Below, piece by piece: positions 7,875-19,500 of a stretch of DNA of 28,262 nucleotides. This DNA comes from GCA-2746795 sp964643965 (lineage in GTDB: Bacteria > Chloroflexota > Anaerolineae > Promineifilales > Promineifilaceae). Each line of letters begins with the position of its first letter. Within the stretch, counting starts at the first letter, position 1. Location of the stretch: NCBI GenBank assembly GCA_964643965.1, contig CAZXVH010000071.1, positions 1-28,262 of the forward strand. Direction: 5' to 3'. The notes below the pieces were generated by a model. That model was not told the origin of the DNA, made no database searches, and worked only from the letters and a program-made list of their open reading frames with translations. A program made the position numbers and the translations under genes.

Positions 7875-8090
7875 ATGAAGGAAAATGGAAACAGTGAAAA
7901 CTACTTTGCCTGTTTGGTCCGTTTTTGGCGAGAAAACGAAACCATGTCCTGGCGAGTCACACTGGAAAACCCACATACCAACCATACCCAACATTTTGCG
8001 ACGCCCGACCAATATTGGCAGCATATGCAAATCATTTTAGCAGGTTCAGAACTGGATCACACAAACAAAGAAAGGAGAGATCATGAATAA
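7875..8090 (+). CDS. Small WRE-motif protein, function unknown
   Basis: A 71-residue soluble protein with no signal peptide or membrane segment. The core is YFACLVRFWRENET, then SWRVTLENPHTNHTQHFAT and QYWQHMQIIL, giving the pattern R-x-W-R-E followed by W-R and an amphipathic C-terminal helix. The protein at 24667 shows the same pattern (IIRIWREETT, WRGHITHV). The two look like members of one family, and each lies beside a BTAD-domain regulator. The stop overlaps the start of the secreted beta-helix gene by 8 nt (ATGAATAA), so translation is probably coupled. It could be a regulatory partner of the adjacent regulator or a cytoplasmic helper of the secreted proteins; neither is shown by the sequence. 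The ribosome site is weak. Confidence 0.7.
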   Translation: MKENGNSENYFACLVRFWRENETMSWRVTLENPHTNHTQHFATPDQYWQHMQIILAGSELDHTNKERRDHE

Positions 8091-10497
8091 ATCATTGAGA
8101 ATTATTTTCTGTTTAAGTTTGGCAGCCGTCATCGCGAGCGGCATTTTTGGCATAGTAGGAATGAGCAGAGCAGTGGTATATGCGGCGCCAGCGGCAACGA
8201 CCTGGTACGTCAATGCCAGCAGCGGCAACGACGCCAATGACTGTCTCACGCCGGGCACGGCCTGCGCCACCATCGCCGCCGCCATCCTCAAAGCCAGCGG
8301 TGGTGATACCATCGAAATAGCCGCTGGCACGTATCATGAACATGACATTCAAATCTACAAAGAACTGACCCTGACCGGGGCGGGCCGGAAAAATACCATT
8401 GTGGATGCGGGCGGAAACGGCCGTTTATTTCGCATTGGCGTCCCCACAACCCTCTCTGGCCTGACTTTGAAAAACGGACAAACGCCCGACACTGGCTCCT
8501 CCTTCACGCGGGGCGGCGGCGCCATTCTGGCCACAGATGATCTAACCTTGCAGCAGGTGAGACTGCTAGACAACCATGCCGGCGGCAGCGGCGGCGCCAT
8601 TTTTAATAGTGGCACACTCCTTCTGGAAAACAGCCAGGTTTTGAGCAATACCGCCCAAGATGGCGGCGGCGGTATTTTTAATTACAGCCTGGGCGACATC
8701 ACTGTCATCAACAGCATCCTGGCCTACAACACCGCTTCAGCCTCAGGCATTGGTGGCGGTGGCGTCTACGCCGGCGGCCACTCACTCACCATTCAAAATT
8801 CCACACTCGCCTATAACAGCGCCACCTACTTGGGCGGGGGTCTTGACATTAACTTAAACGGCCCCACTGTGCTGGATGGCGTCACCCTCACTGGCAATCA
8901 ATCCGTAGGCGGCGCTGGCTTGTTTGCCTCCAGCGGCGCATTGACGATGACGAACAGCACGATCAGCGGCAATATCGCCAGCAATGATTATGGCGGTATC
9001 TATGTCTCAGGTCCCAACACGAACCTTTACCTGCAAAATAGCACCATCGCTTATAACACCCGCACCAACACCAGCGGCAGTGGTACAAACGGTGTGATGA
9101 TAGGAAATAATGCCACAGTTTCCATGGTCAATACCATTCTGGCCTTCAATCAAGAGAGAAATTGTTCCAGTTTTTCCCCACCCACTTCTTTGGGCCACAA
9201 CCTTTCCAGCGATTCCAACTGCGGCCTGACGCAAACGGGGGATCAGCCAGGCGTAGACCCGCTGCTGGGCGCTTTGGCCGATAATGGCGGCCTGGTTAAA
9301 ACCCATGCCTTACTACCCGGCAGTCCGGCCATTGACACGGGAGATAATAGCCAATGCCCGGCGCTGGATGCCCGTGGCATTCCCCGTCCCTTTGATGGCG
9401 ATGGCGACGCCACGGCCGTTTGTGATATAGGAGCGGTGGAAGCCCGTCACCAATTGAGCATTGCGGATCATACCGTGATAGAAGGAGATAGCGGCTCAGT
9501 AACGGCCGTTTTCACCGTCACCCTCTCCCCCAGCAGCACAACGGCCGTTACCGTCCAATACGCCACCGCCAATGACACCGCCACGGCCGGCTCAGACTAT
9601 ACCGCCGCCTCTGGCGCCCTCACCTTTAACCCCGGTGAAACGGAAAAACAGATCAACATCTCTGTGAGCGGAGATACTGATGATGAACTGGATGAAACAT
9701 TTATCGTCCAGTTAAGCAATCCCACCAACGCCGATCTGCTGGACGCCACGGCGGTAGGCGTCATCATCGATGATGATGGCCTGTCGGCCCTCGCAATCAG
9801 CGACCGAAGCCAGTTGGAAGGAAACAGCGGCAGCAGCGCCATGCAGTTCGCGGTGACGCTCTCGCCCGCCAGCGCCTCAGTCATCACTGTCACCTACGCC
9901 ACCACGAATGGCACAGCCACCGCGGGCAATGATTACACCGCTGCCAGCAATACTCTCGTTTTTCAGCCAGGCGAAACCAACAAATCTATTTCCGTCAATA
10001 TTCTGGGCGACAATGTGGATGAAGGCGTCAGCGAGGATTTCACAATCCAGTTAAGCAATCCAATCAATGCCGCCCTGGCTGATGGAGAGGCTACTGGAAC
10101 CATCACCGACGATGATGAAGCCCGGCTCTCACATGAGTTTGGGCCACAAGTACTGGAAGGCGACAGTGGCTTGACGCCCGCCATCTTTACCGTCGAGCTT
10201 AGCACACCGGCTGATTTTGTCGTCACCGTCACTTACGCAGTTTCCTCCGGTTATGGCGATGATGGCGCAAAGTCGGGCGAAGATTTTGAGCCGGCTGCCG
10301 GTACGCTCACCTTTCAGCCAGGAGAAACGACGCAAACGTATACGGTGCAAATCATCGGCGACACCCTGTCGGAAAACGATGAAACCTACAGCAGTTTGAT
10401 CAGCAATGCCAATGTGCCGCTCACCGTCAACAGCAGCACGGGAAAAATACTCAATGACGATGACCAAATGCTCTTCTTGCCCCTGATCATCAGGTAA
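8083..10497 (+). CDS. Secreted right-handed beta-helix protein with three Calx-beta domains
   Basis: An 804-residue protein. AGGAG lies 5 nt before the ATG. A signal peptide (about 1-35) carries the hydrophobic stretch IIFCLSLAAVIASGIFGIVG. Residues about 38-450 form a right-handed parallel beta-helix (GTACATIAAAI, then repeated GGAI, GGGIF and NSTL turns), closed by the choice-of-anchor Q type end LPGSPAIDTGDNSQCPALD and CDIGAVEA. Three Calx-beta domains begin near residues 457, 566 and 679, each with EGDSG or EGNSG, TATAGxDYTAA-like segments and an LTFxPGET motif; acidic loops suggest calcium binding. The protein ends DDDQMLFLPLIIR. Its likely role is surface or matrix adhesion or polysaccharide binding; no catalytic residues were identified. 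It is followed after 76 bp by the giant secreted-protein gene, probably in one transcription unit. Confidence 0.88.
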   Translation: MNKSLRIIFCLSLAAVIASGIFGIVGMSRAVVYAAPAATTWYVNASSGNDANDCLTPGTACATIAAAILKASGGDTIEIAAGTYHEHDIQIYKELTLTGAGRKNTIVDAGGNGRLFRIGVPTTLSGLTLKNGQTPDTGSSFTRGGGAILATDDLTLQQVRLLDNHAGGSGGAIFNSGTLLLENSQVLSNTAQDGGGGIFNYSLGDITVINSILAYNTASASGIGGGGVYAGGHSLTIQNSTLAYNSATYLGGGLDINLNGPTVLDGVTLTGNQSVGGAGLFASSGALTMTNSTISGNIASNDYGGIYVSGPNTNLYLQNSTIAYNTRTNTSGSGTNGVMIGNNATVSMVNTILAFNQERNCSSFSPPTSLGHNLSSDSNCGLTQTGDQPGVDPLLGALADNGGLVKTHALLPGSPAIDTGDNSQCPALDARGIPRPFDGDGDATAVCDIGAVEARHQLSIADHTVIEGDSGSVTAVFTVTLSPSSTTAVTVQYATANDTATAGSDYTAASGALTFNPGETEKQINISVSGDTDDELDETFIVQLSNPTNADLLDATAVGVIIDDDGLSALAISDRSQLEGNSGSSAMQFAVTLSPASASVITVTYATTNGTATAGNDYTAASNTLVFQPGETNKSISVNILGDNVDEGVSEDFTIQLSNPINAALADGEATGTITDDDEARLSHEFGPQVLEGDSGLTPAIFTVELSTPADFVVTVTYAVSSGYGDDGAKSGEDFEPAAGTLTFQPGETTQTYTVQIIGDTLSENDETYSSLISNANVPLTVNSSTGKILNDDDQMLFLPLIIR

Positions 10498-10513
10498 ATA
10501 AGGCAACAATGGG

Positions 10514-10543
10514 CAACAGCGGATATAGAAATATCCGCTGTTG
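10514..10543 (+). terminator. Perfect 13-bp hairpin between the two secreted-protein genes
   Basis: Stem CAACAGCGGATAT (10514-10526) pairs with ATATCCGCTGTTG (10531-10543) around the tetraloop AGAA. Only a weak T-rich run follows (TCATCTATTTA). It may be an inefficient terminator or attenuator, or an mRNA-stabilising hairpin that sets the ratio of the two secreted proteins. Confidence 0.6.
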
Positions 10544-10558
10544 TCATCTATTTACAGC

Positions 10559-10563
10559 AGGAG
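10559..10563 (+). promoter_or_regulatory. Ribosome binding site deciding the giant-protein start
   Basis: AGGAG 10 nt before the ATG at 10574. The frame is open from a TTG at 10541, but that codon lies in the right arm of the hairpin and would precede the signal peptide with a charged leader. Confidence 0.75.
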
Positions 10564-10573
10564 AACAAATCCG

Positions 10574-13500
10574 ATGAATGAAAAAAGCAAATTCCACCAG
10601 TTCATTTCCCTGGTTGTTAGCCTGGGCTTATTGTTGCAACTTATCCTGCCGCTTGGCGCAGTAGCCGCCCAGCCAGTGACACAGGCCCCAATCCCAACAA
10701 CGGTGGTTGAGCTTGTCGAAACCACCGTTTCGACAAGCTCAACGAACGCCGTTTCCGCCACCAACCAACCCGCCGCGCTCTCTCCGCTCACCCTGTCTAA
10801 AGCGCAGTCTACCTTCCAGGCGGGCGCAACGGCCGTTATCACCTACACCTTGCGCAATACCCTGCCCCCCACCCTGCGCCCGGACGCCGACGCCAGCGAT
10901 ACCATCACCGACACCATCGCCGCCATCAACGCCACTGACTTTGCCGCCGATCCCAACAATATCCGTGATACCCAACTGACGCTGCAACTGACCAACGGCC
11001 AAACCGCGCTGCAATCCGCTTCCTTGCCGGCCGATCAGGCTGGCGACGCCTTTAGCTTTAGCCTGGGCGATATTCCACCCCTGAGTGCGGCCGAATTGGT
11101 GCTGGAATTAACCATTCCGGCCAGTGCGGCCGATTTTGTGGAATTGGATGCAGGGGTGGTGGGGAACGGCCGCTTCCGTTCCATCCCCGTTTCTGCATCC
11201 ATTTCCCCCATTCGTCTGGCGCCTGATGGCTTTGCCCAATGGCTGACCTGCACCCCCGACGCCAACTGCGCCGACGCCTACGTCATTCGCAAAGCGGCCG
11301 AACTGGGCCACGACCCCACCGCCATCTTTGAATTTGTGCGCGGCCTGGGCTACGAAAGTTATGAAGGCAGTTTGCGCGGTTCTCGGGGTACGCTCTGGAG
11401 CGAAGCGGGCAACGGCTTTGACCAGGCCAGCCTGCTCATCGCCCTCTTACGCGCCAGCGGCATCCCTGCCGCCTACCGCCTCGGCGCACTCGACCAGACC
11501 GACGCGCAAACGCTCCTCAACAGCATGTTTCCGGCCGTCAATGCCCCCAGTGGTCTGGTTTCGGCCGGCACAGCCACCGCTGATCCTGCCAACGACTCCA
11601 CGCTCATCGCCGAAGTCCAAAACCACGCCTGGGCCGAAGCGTACTTCCCTGGCGGCGGTTGGACTACCCTGGACCCTGCCTTTGCCAGCGCCCAACCCGG
11701 CGACCAGTTCGGCAGCGCCAGCGGCGGCCAACTGGTTGAACTTCCAGACGCCACCCGCCATAAAGTGACGGTCTCCCTTGAAGTGGAAAAATACAGCCAA
11801 TTCCCCGTCGGTGGCTCCAACTTGTACCGCGTGAATCCATTGACTGCCTCATTTAGCGCCGTGGCCCTGGCTGGCGAACCGCTCGTTTTTGCCCATCTGG
11901 TAGACAGCGCCTATCAAGGCGGCATGGCTTTCACCACCGCCGAACATACCTACACCCCCTACTTCGTCTTTGGCGAAGCACAAACGCTCATTGAAGGCGA
12001 CCCCTTTGGCGAACTCATCAGCAACTTCCCCTTTGGCCAAGACCTGGTGGTGGCTGAATGGCTCGATTTCACCGTGACCAGTCCCGGCGGCAGCAGCGAA
12101 ACCTTCCGCCGCGAACTGTTTGACGACATTGGCTACGAAGTGCGGGCGGGCAACGGCCTCATCAGTGATATGGCGCGAGACGAAACCGCTCGCCTGAGCC
12201 TCATGTCTTCCTGGACGACTCTGTTTGCCGCTTATGACGTGCCAGAAGAAGCCATCAACGATATTTATCAGGAGATGGTCGCACAAACCGAGGCTGGCAT
12301 TGCCACCCGGGAAGCCACCGCCGGGCTGCAAGACACACCCAGCCCCACACCTGAACAAAATGAACTGGCTAAAGAAGCCATCATCACTTACGGCAATATC
12401 GCCCGGCTGGCGCAGCGTATGCACTTGCTCAAATTTGCGGCCGCCTCAGACCAGTCCCACGACTATATTGGCGATGCGTTTCTGGTGAAAGCGTATCCTG
12501 ATTCGCCGCGCCTCTTTACCGTGGGCTGGGAGCGCAACGACCAGGAAGAGACGGAAAGCATCTCCTTCGACCTGCTGCACAACAAAATTCGCGCCATCGC
12601 CTATCCGGGGCAAACCGACATCGGCACAGAAGCTTTTCTCTTCTGGCGCGGCTTGTTAGACATGGCGATTGAGCATCAAATTCTGCAAGAAGTGGCCCCC
12701 GAACCGATCATCAGCGTGGGGGCGGTCTTCAACCAGGCCATCGCCGACGACATTGCTTTAGAGCGCATCACCTTCGGCACACTGGATGAACTGGCGGCGC
12801 TGCCCATCTCGGAGCAAGCCAAAGCGCGCATCACCACTGTTTTGACGGAGAATACAAACAGCTATGTCCTGGTTCCCGCCCAAATGGTGACGCTGCCCGG
12901 TGCGCCGGAAGCCACCATCGGCTGGCTGGAAATTAACAACGAAACCCTGGAACTGATTGACACCATGGAAAATGGGCAGCATATGGCGGTAGCTTATGCT
13001 GGGCTGGCCAAATTTTCGCAAAAGGCGGGCAGCTTCATTGGCGGCTTTACGGCTGGCTTTTTTAGCTACACCATGGGATTCTGGATCGGCTTTTTTGGGC
13101 AAATGCCCCTGGGAGATCAAGATATTGAGGCGGTGATTGCCGCTTCCAAACAAACGGCCGCCGAATGGGGCGAAAAAGCGGAAGACGCTTGCGTTAAGAA
13201 GTCGGATAAAAAGTGGTGCAAACGGGGCGTGGCTGCTGGAAATGCGATAGGTTCCGCTATTTTGGCGAAGGCGGATCCGCCGCTGCAAGAGATGCTGTTT
13301 GTGCTGCCGTTGGATGCGCCGGAAGTTAATGAGGAAACGGCCGTTTCCCTCTCCCAGACCGCCTCTCTTACAGGCAAAGCCGTCCAGACAAATGTCACTA
13401 CCAATCTGGTTGGTCTCACCGGCCCGGCCGCCCACGCCTGGACAACCGCCGCCCAAAACAGCTTCATCTTTGACAGTTTGAGCGTCGGGTCGGCCGACGT

Positions 13501-16500
13501 GTATCAGAATGGCACTCTGGTGGCTTCTGGAGCAGTAACGGCTGCTTCGACAAGCTCAGCAACCCCGACAAGCTCAGCAACCTCCCCCACTCCCGCCAGC
13601 GCCCAAACCGACAACAGCGCCATCACCATCAGCGGCAGCGCCGACGGCACACTTTCCTTCTACGCCCCCGCCCTGCCCGATTTGGGCGGCGGCAGTCAAC
13701 TCCATTCCTACAATCTCAGCCTCAACGCCGCCAATTACACCCTGGCGCTGACCAACGCCACCGTCAGCGTCAACGGCAGCAGCTACAGCGGCGATAACCT
13801 GGAAATCCGCAGCAGCAGCCCCAGCCAACTGAGCGGTTCCGGGGCAACGGCCGTTCCTAATTTTGCTACCTCTGCCGCCTTCACCCCCAACGGCGGCGGC
13901 TTCATGGTTGCCGACGCTGTTGGCAGTTTAACGGTGGGCGGCAGCCCCGTTTCCGCCGCCAACGGCTTTGCCTTAGCCAATGTCAACAGCCAGGGCAGCA
14001 TCGCTCCCGCTGGCGCGACTGATACGTTCAGCTACAGCGGCAACGCCGACTTTTTTGCGCTCGACTTGAGCAGCGACAGTTCCACTATTCCGGCTGACAG
14101 CGCTGCCAGCTTTGACGCTGACATTGCCGCCAATTTCACCGGTTCTTACACATTAACCGCTCATGCGCCATCCGGTTGGGACGTTTCTGCCAACGCCTCC
14201 GGGCTGATCAGCGCCCAACCGCCAGTGGGGGCGGCGGCAGGCGCTTACACAATTCTGGTGACGGCGCAATCACAGACCTACCCCGATTTATTTGTTTCCG
14301 CCGAGCATGGGGTCACGTTAACGGCCGTTTCTGGCGTGTCAGTCTCAGTGGCCCCAGACCCCACTTTCACCGTCCCCTGGGGGCCAGCCTATGAGGTGGT
14401 CAACTTCGATACCGCCGTCGGCCGTTTGCAAATCCCCAACGCCGCTTTTGCCGCTACCATTCAGAATACTTCGTCGATTGCCCATACTTTTGACGTGGAT
14501 GTCAGCGGTTTGCCGTTTGGCTGGACGATTTTGGGCGGCGAAGCAGGCAGCGATCAGTTATCCCTGCCATTGGCGGCGGGGGAGACGGTGCAGTTGGCCC
14601 TTTACATTTCGCCCACCACCAGCTTACCCCCCAGCGGCAATAGCTATCCCTTCAATATCACAGCGACGGCGGCCGATGATGGGGCCATAACGGCCGTTGA
14701 CAATGAAACCTTCACCATGCCTGCCGTGGCCTACCCCGCCGTCACCGTGAATCCCACCACGCTCTACGCCGCCGAAAACAGCGAGGCCACGTTCGACGTG
14801 ACGCTGACCAACATCGGCAACACCAGCGGCAGCTTCGATCTAGCCTCCACCGTTCCTGTCAACGATTGGAGCGTTTCTAATCTTCAATCTTCAATCTTTT
14901 TATCTCCCGGCGCAGCTGCCACCCACCCCGTCACCGTCACCATCACCAACGGCGAGCCGGGCGTGGATTATCCGGTGGGTATCGGCGCGGCCGCCCCCAC
15001 TTTGCCCTATACGCCGACAACGGCCGTTACCATCTACCTTGTCAGCGCCCTCACCGAACCCATTTACCAGGCGGCCAGCTGCACTTTGGACAGCGTGGCT
15101 CTGGAAGCGGCTATCATTTCCCTGGCTGGCGCAGTGGGCCGGCTGGAAGAGTCGTGCAGCAGTGGCGACTGCGATATGGGCCAGCGCGATGACGTGGTGG
15201 CGGCCATACGCAGCGTCAGCAGTTATGCCCAGGGGGCGTCGTCATTGGTCGCCAGCCACACCGCTCTCAACACCCTGGCCGACACGTTGGCGGGCCACAG
15301 CGACGATGTGGATATTGAGGCGGATCTGGCAGCTTTGACGCCCGCCATGACCGATTTAGGCGATGAGCTATGCCAGATTGAACAATATGCGCCAGCCGCG
15401 CGGTTTAATCCCTATATGGCTGCTATTTTGCTGGGCGATACGGCCAACTTGAACCTGGACGTGAGCAATGAAGGCGCGCTGGCCAGCACCTATGCCATCA
15501 CGGTCACCGGTCTGCCCGGCGGCGACCTGACTTTTAACGAACTGATTCAACCTGGCGCGACCACCACTCTACCCCTCACACCCACCCCGGCGACGTTGGC
15601 TGTGTTTGACCTGACGGCGACGGTTGTGCCAGATGAAGCGCCGGGGCTGGCGGCAACGGCCGTTTCTCGTTTGCATGTGGTCGATAAATTTGTGCAGGTA
15701 ACGGCCGTTTTGCCGGACCCCGCCTTTGTGGAAACCGGTACCAGTTCTTCGACCATCAGCGCGGAAATTGCCAATGTGTCGGGGGTGGTGCAGGCGGCCA
15801 ATGTGCGAACGGCCGTTTTCGACCCCGGCGGTAGCCAGATTTGGACGACCGACGCGCCCCTGAACGTGCTGGTGGGCAATCCCCGCCTGTATGAGCTTGG
15901 CGCGGTGGATACGTCCGGCTGGGCCGCTGGCGTCTACACCGTCACCGTTGAGTTGCTGGATGATAGCGATACGCTCATTCCTGAAGGCAGCGGTTATGGC
16001 TACCTGAGCGTGGGACAGGCGCTGGGCGCGTCTCATACCGTCGCCCCCACCCTCACGCCGCCCGGCACGGTGACAGTAACCACCGTGATCACCACCGAAA
16101 TCCTGGCCGGCCCTCTCGTTCTGAGCAATGAGGCAGCGCCGCTGCCCTGGCCGGCGACGGGGTTGGTAGACAGTGAACAGTTTACAGTGGACGGTGAACA
16201 GTTTACGGTGGACGGTGAACCGTTAGCGGTGGACGATGAGGCGGGGGCAGAGGTTGAAGAGCAGATGTTACCCACCAATCTGGCCTCGCCCAACACCATC
16301 ACCGGCACGGTTATTCTGCGCTATGAGCAGGATGAAGCGGCGCTGAGCGGTACGTGGGGCAGTTTCAACGAGAGCCGCGCCAGCAATGGCAGTTATTTAC
16401 GGGCTGATGCGGCGGGAGAAACGGCCGTTTTCAATTTCACTGGCACCTGGGTTAACTTAGGTTTCATCGGGGATCGGTATAGCGGACAGGCTGAAATCTT

Positions 16501-19500
16501 TATTGACGGGGTCAGCCAGGGTGTGCTTGACTTGTACCGGCGGGATATAACGGCCGTTAGCTTCGTCTACGATGGCTTGAGCGCCGGCGCCCACACCCTC
16601 ACCGTGGCCGCCTTGAACAGCGCCACTCCCCAGGCCAGCAACGACTACGTCCAACTCGATTACCTCGATGTCTACAATGGCGGCAGCTACGCCGACGGCT
16701 CCTTTGAGGAAACCGACAGCCGCCTCTTCCTCAGTACCGGCTGGAGCAATATCGCCGATGCCAACGCCAGCGGCGGCAGTTACCGGCGCGGCAGCGCGGC
16801 TACTGCCTGGTTCCCCTTCACCGGCGATTCTGTCACCTATCAGGCGTTGGCTTACAACGCTGGCGGCAAAGTGGATCTGTCCATCGACGGCGTGTACAAA
16901 ACCACCTTCGATCTGTACAACCCGCTGGTTTCCATCACGCGCACCCTCTCTTTTGACGGCCTGGGCGCGGGACCGCATCTGTTGCAAGTCAGCAGCTATC
17001 GTGGCAACGCCACCGTTGATGCTTTTGCCACGCCGGGCACAGCTCCCTTCTACACACCGCCCACGCCGGGCAGCTTCACCCGCTACGAAGAGGAAAATCC
17101 GGCCTTCCTTTACAATGGCTTGCCTTACACCCGCACCAGCCAAAGCTGGACGCGCAGCGACCACATCTACAAGAGCGAAGCCAGCGGCGGCCAACTGCTC
17201 TACTCCCGCACCGCTAATGACACGGCCAGCCTCACATTTGACGGCGTGTGGGCCAGCGTCGGCTTCTTCACCGATGCTGACAGCGGCCGGGCCGAAATCT
17301 TTCTCGATGGCGTCAGTCAGGGTGTGGTTGACTTGTACAGCAACGAAGAAGATGTTGTCAGCTTCACCTATGACGGCCTCATCGCGGGTAGTCATACGCT
17401 TTCTGTCACCGTTTTGGGAACGAGCAATCCGTTGGCTGGCAGCCAGTATGTCAATCTAGATTATGTGGATGCGTGGGATGGCAGCGCCTTGCCCCTGGGG
17501 CGCTTTGAGCAAACAGACGCTGCTGTCTATCGCAGCGGCGGTTGGCAGGATGTGGCCGCCGCCAACGCCAGTGGAGGCTCTTACAGCGAAGCGGTGCTGC
17601 ATGGCGAACCGTCTGTCTGGTTCCCCTTCACGGGTGACTCTGTGACCTATCAGGCGTGGGATTTTGCATACGCTGACGAAGTGGGCATTACCATTGACGA
17701 TGTGTTTCTGGGTTACTATGACATTCGCACGGGCATTGCGCCCACGATCACGTACTCTTTCGACAACCTGGGCGCGGGTTTGCATATGCTCAAGGTGCGC
17801 GACTATCGCAGTGAACCGACGCTCGACGCCTTTATCACCCCTGCCATTTCCGCATCGACGCCGCCGCCAGCCGCCCAGGTTTTCACTCGCCATGAAGAAG
17901 ATGACCCCGCCATTCGCTACAACGGTCTGCCCTACAGCCAAACCAGCGCCAGTTGGGATCGCGCCTTCAACGTTGCCCGCGCCAGTGATGGACAATACAT
18001 CGTCTCCAGCATCGCCGGCAACAGCATCAGCTTTGACTTTAACGGCGTCTGGGTCGTGGCCGGTTTTGCTACCAGCAACCGGGGTGGACAGGCTGAGATC
18101 TTCATAGATGGTATCAGCCAGGGCGTTGTTGATCTGTACAGCCGCGATGACGACACAGCGAGCTTTATCTACAGCGGTCTGCCGGACACAACGCACACTA
18201 TTTCCGCCACCCTTCTCAGCAGCAACCACCCCAACGCCTCAGGGACACAGATGATGGTGGATTACTTTGATACCTGGGATGGCTCGGCGCTGCCGGCCGG
18301 AACCTACGAAGAAGATAATCCTCTGGTCTATCGAGGCGACCGTTATGACGCCTGGAGCGTCTTCAGCGAACCCGCCGCCAGCGACGGCCGTTATATCCGC
18401 GACGCCTTCCAGCATGAAAGCGCCGTCTGGTTCCCCTTCACCGGCGACAGTTTCACCATCCTGGCGCTGGCAAACAACAGCGGCGATCATGCAGAAATTG
18501 TGATTGATGGTATCAGCCAGGGGCAGTTCAATTTATACAATACCACCCCTATCAGCCGCCCCATCTCTTTTGACGGGTTAGGCAGTGGGCCGCATGTGGC
18601 GCAAATGATACACCGTCGGGGCTACCTGAGCGCGGATGCGTTTGTGACGCCGGGCATGGCGCCGTTTTACCAGCCACCGGCCAATACGGGCGTGGTACGC
18701 TATGAGGAATCTCATCCAGATTTGCGTTATAACACGCTTTATGAGTGGCGCACACGACCCCAATCCTGGTATAAGGAAACAGTAGGCAGTACGAGCGGTG
18801 GCTGGCATACCAGTTCTGCTCATGCGGGGGATGCGGTTAGTTTGACGTTTAACGGCCGTTGGGCCGCCGTCGGCTTCCGGGTGCGTCATCGAGCAGGTCA
18901 AGCCGAACTGTTCCTGGATGGCGTCAGTCAAGGCATCATCAACGTGGATAATATTCCTGGGGAAGATGTGCGCTTCTACCCGTTTGGCGACCTGATTACA
19001 GGTACGCACACCATTTCGGTGAGCGTGGTCTCAGGCCAGGTGTACTTTGACTACTTTGATGTCTGGGATGGACAGCCCATGTCGGATGATTTGGTCAATG
19101 CGCGACGGGGAGAGGATAACGGCCGTTTACACTACACTGCCAATCTGCAAGACGTCAACCATCCCCATGCCATTGACGGCGACATGGTTGTGCCTGGCCT
19201 ATGGTACGTCGATTCCAATACGTGGTACAGCTTTGTGGGCAACTCCTTCGATCTACTGGGCGTGACCCGCAACAATATCAGTAACGGTGATCTGTTTATT
19301 GATGGCGTATTGGTGGGAACGGCCGATTTCGCCTATCCCTACAGCGAACAGCCATTCTCCTTCCACTACAGCGGTCTGGCTGATGGGCCGCATGTGGTGC
19401 GCATCAACAACAACGCCAGCCTGCGCGTCGACGCCTTCCAGTCCAACCCGGCGCAGCCCACACCTTACCTGCCCGTCGCTGAATGGTGGGACAATGCTCC

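Noticed and set aside
10475..10497. LPXTG sortase signal at the end of the beta-helix protein
   Set aside because: The tail is LPLIIR with no Thr-Gly, hydrophobic span or following charged tail; it does not fit the sortase rule.
10541..10573. TTG start for the giant protein
   Set aside because: It lies in the hairpin arm, and the ATG at 10574 has AGGAG and a proper signal peptide.
16457..17395. Long minus-strand frames within the giant gene (also near 17456-18229, 20288-21463, 21569-22363)
   Set aside because: They are shadows caused by GC-rich codon use; they read through repeated modules and show no family motifs.
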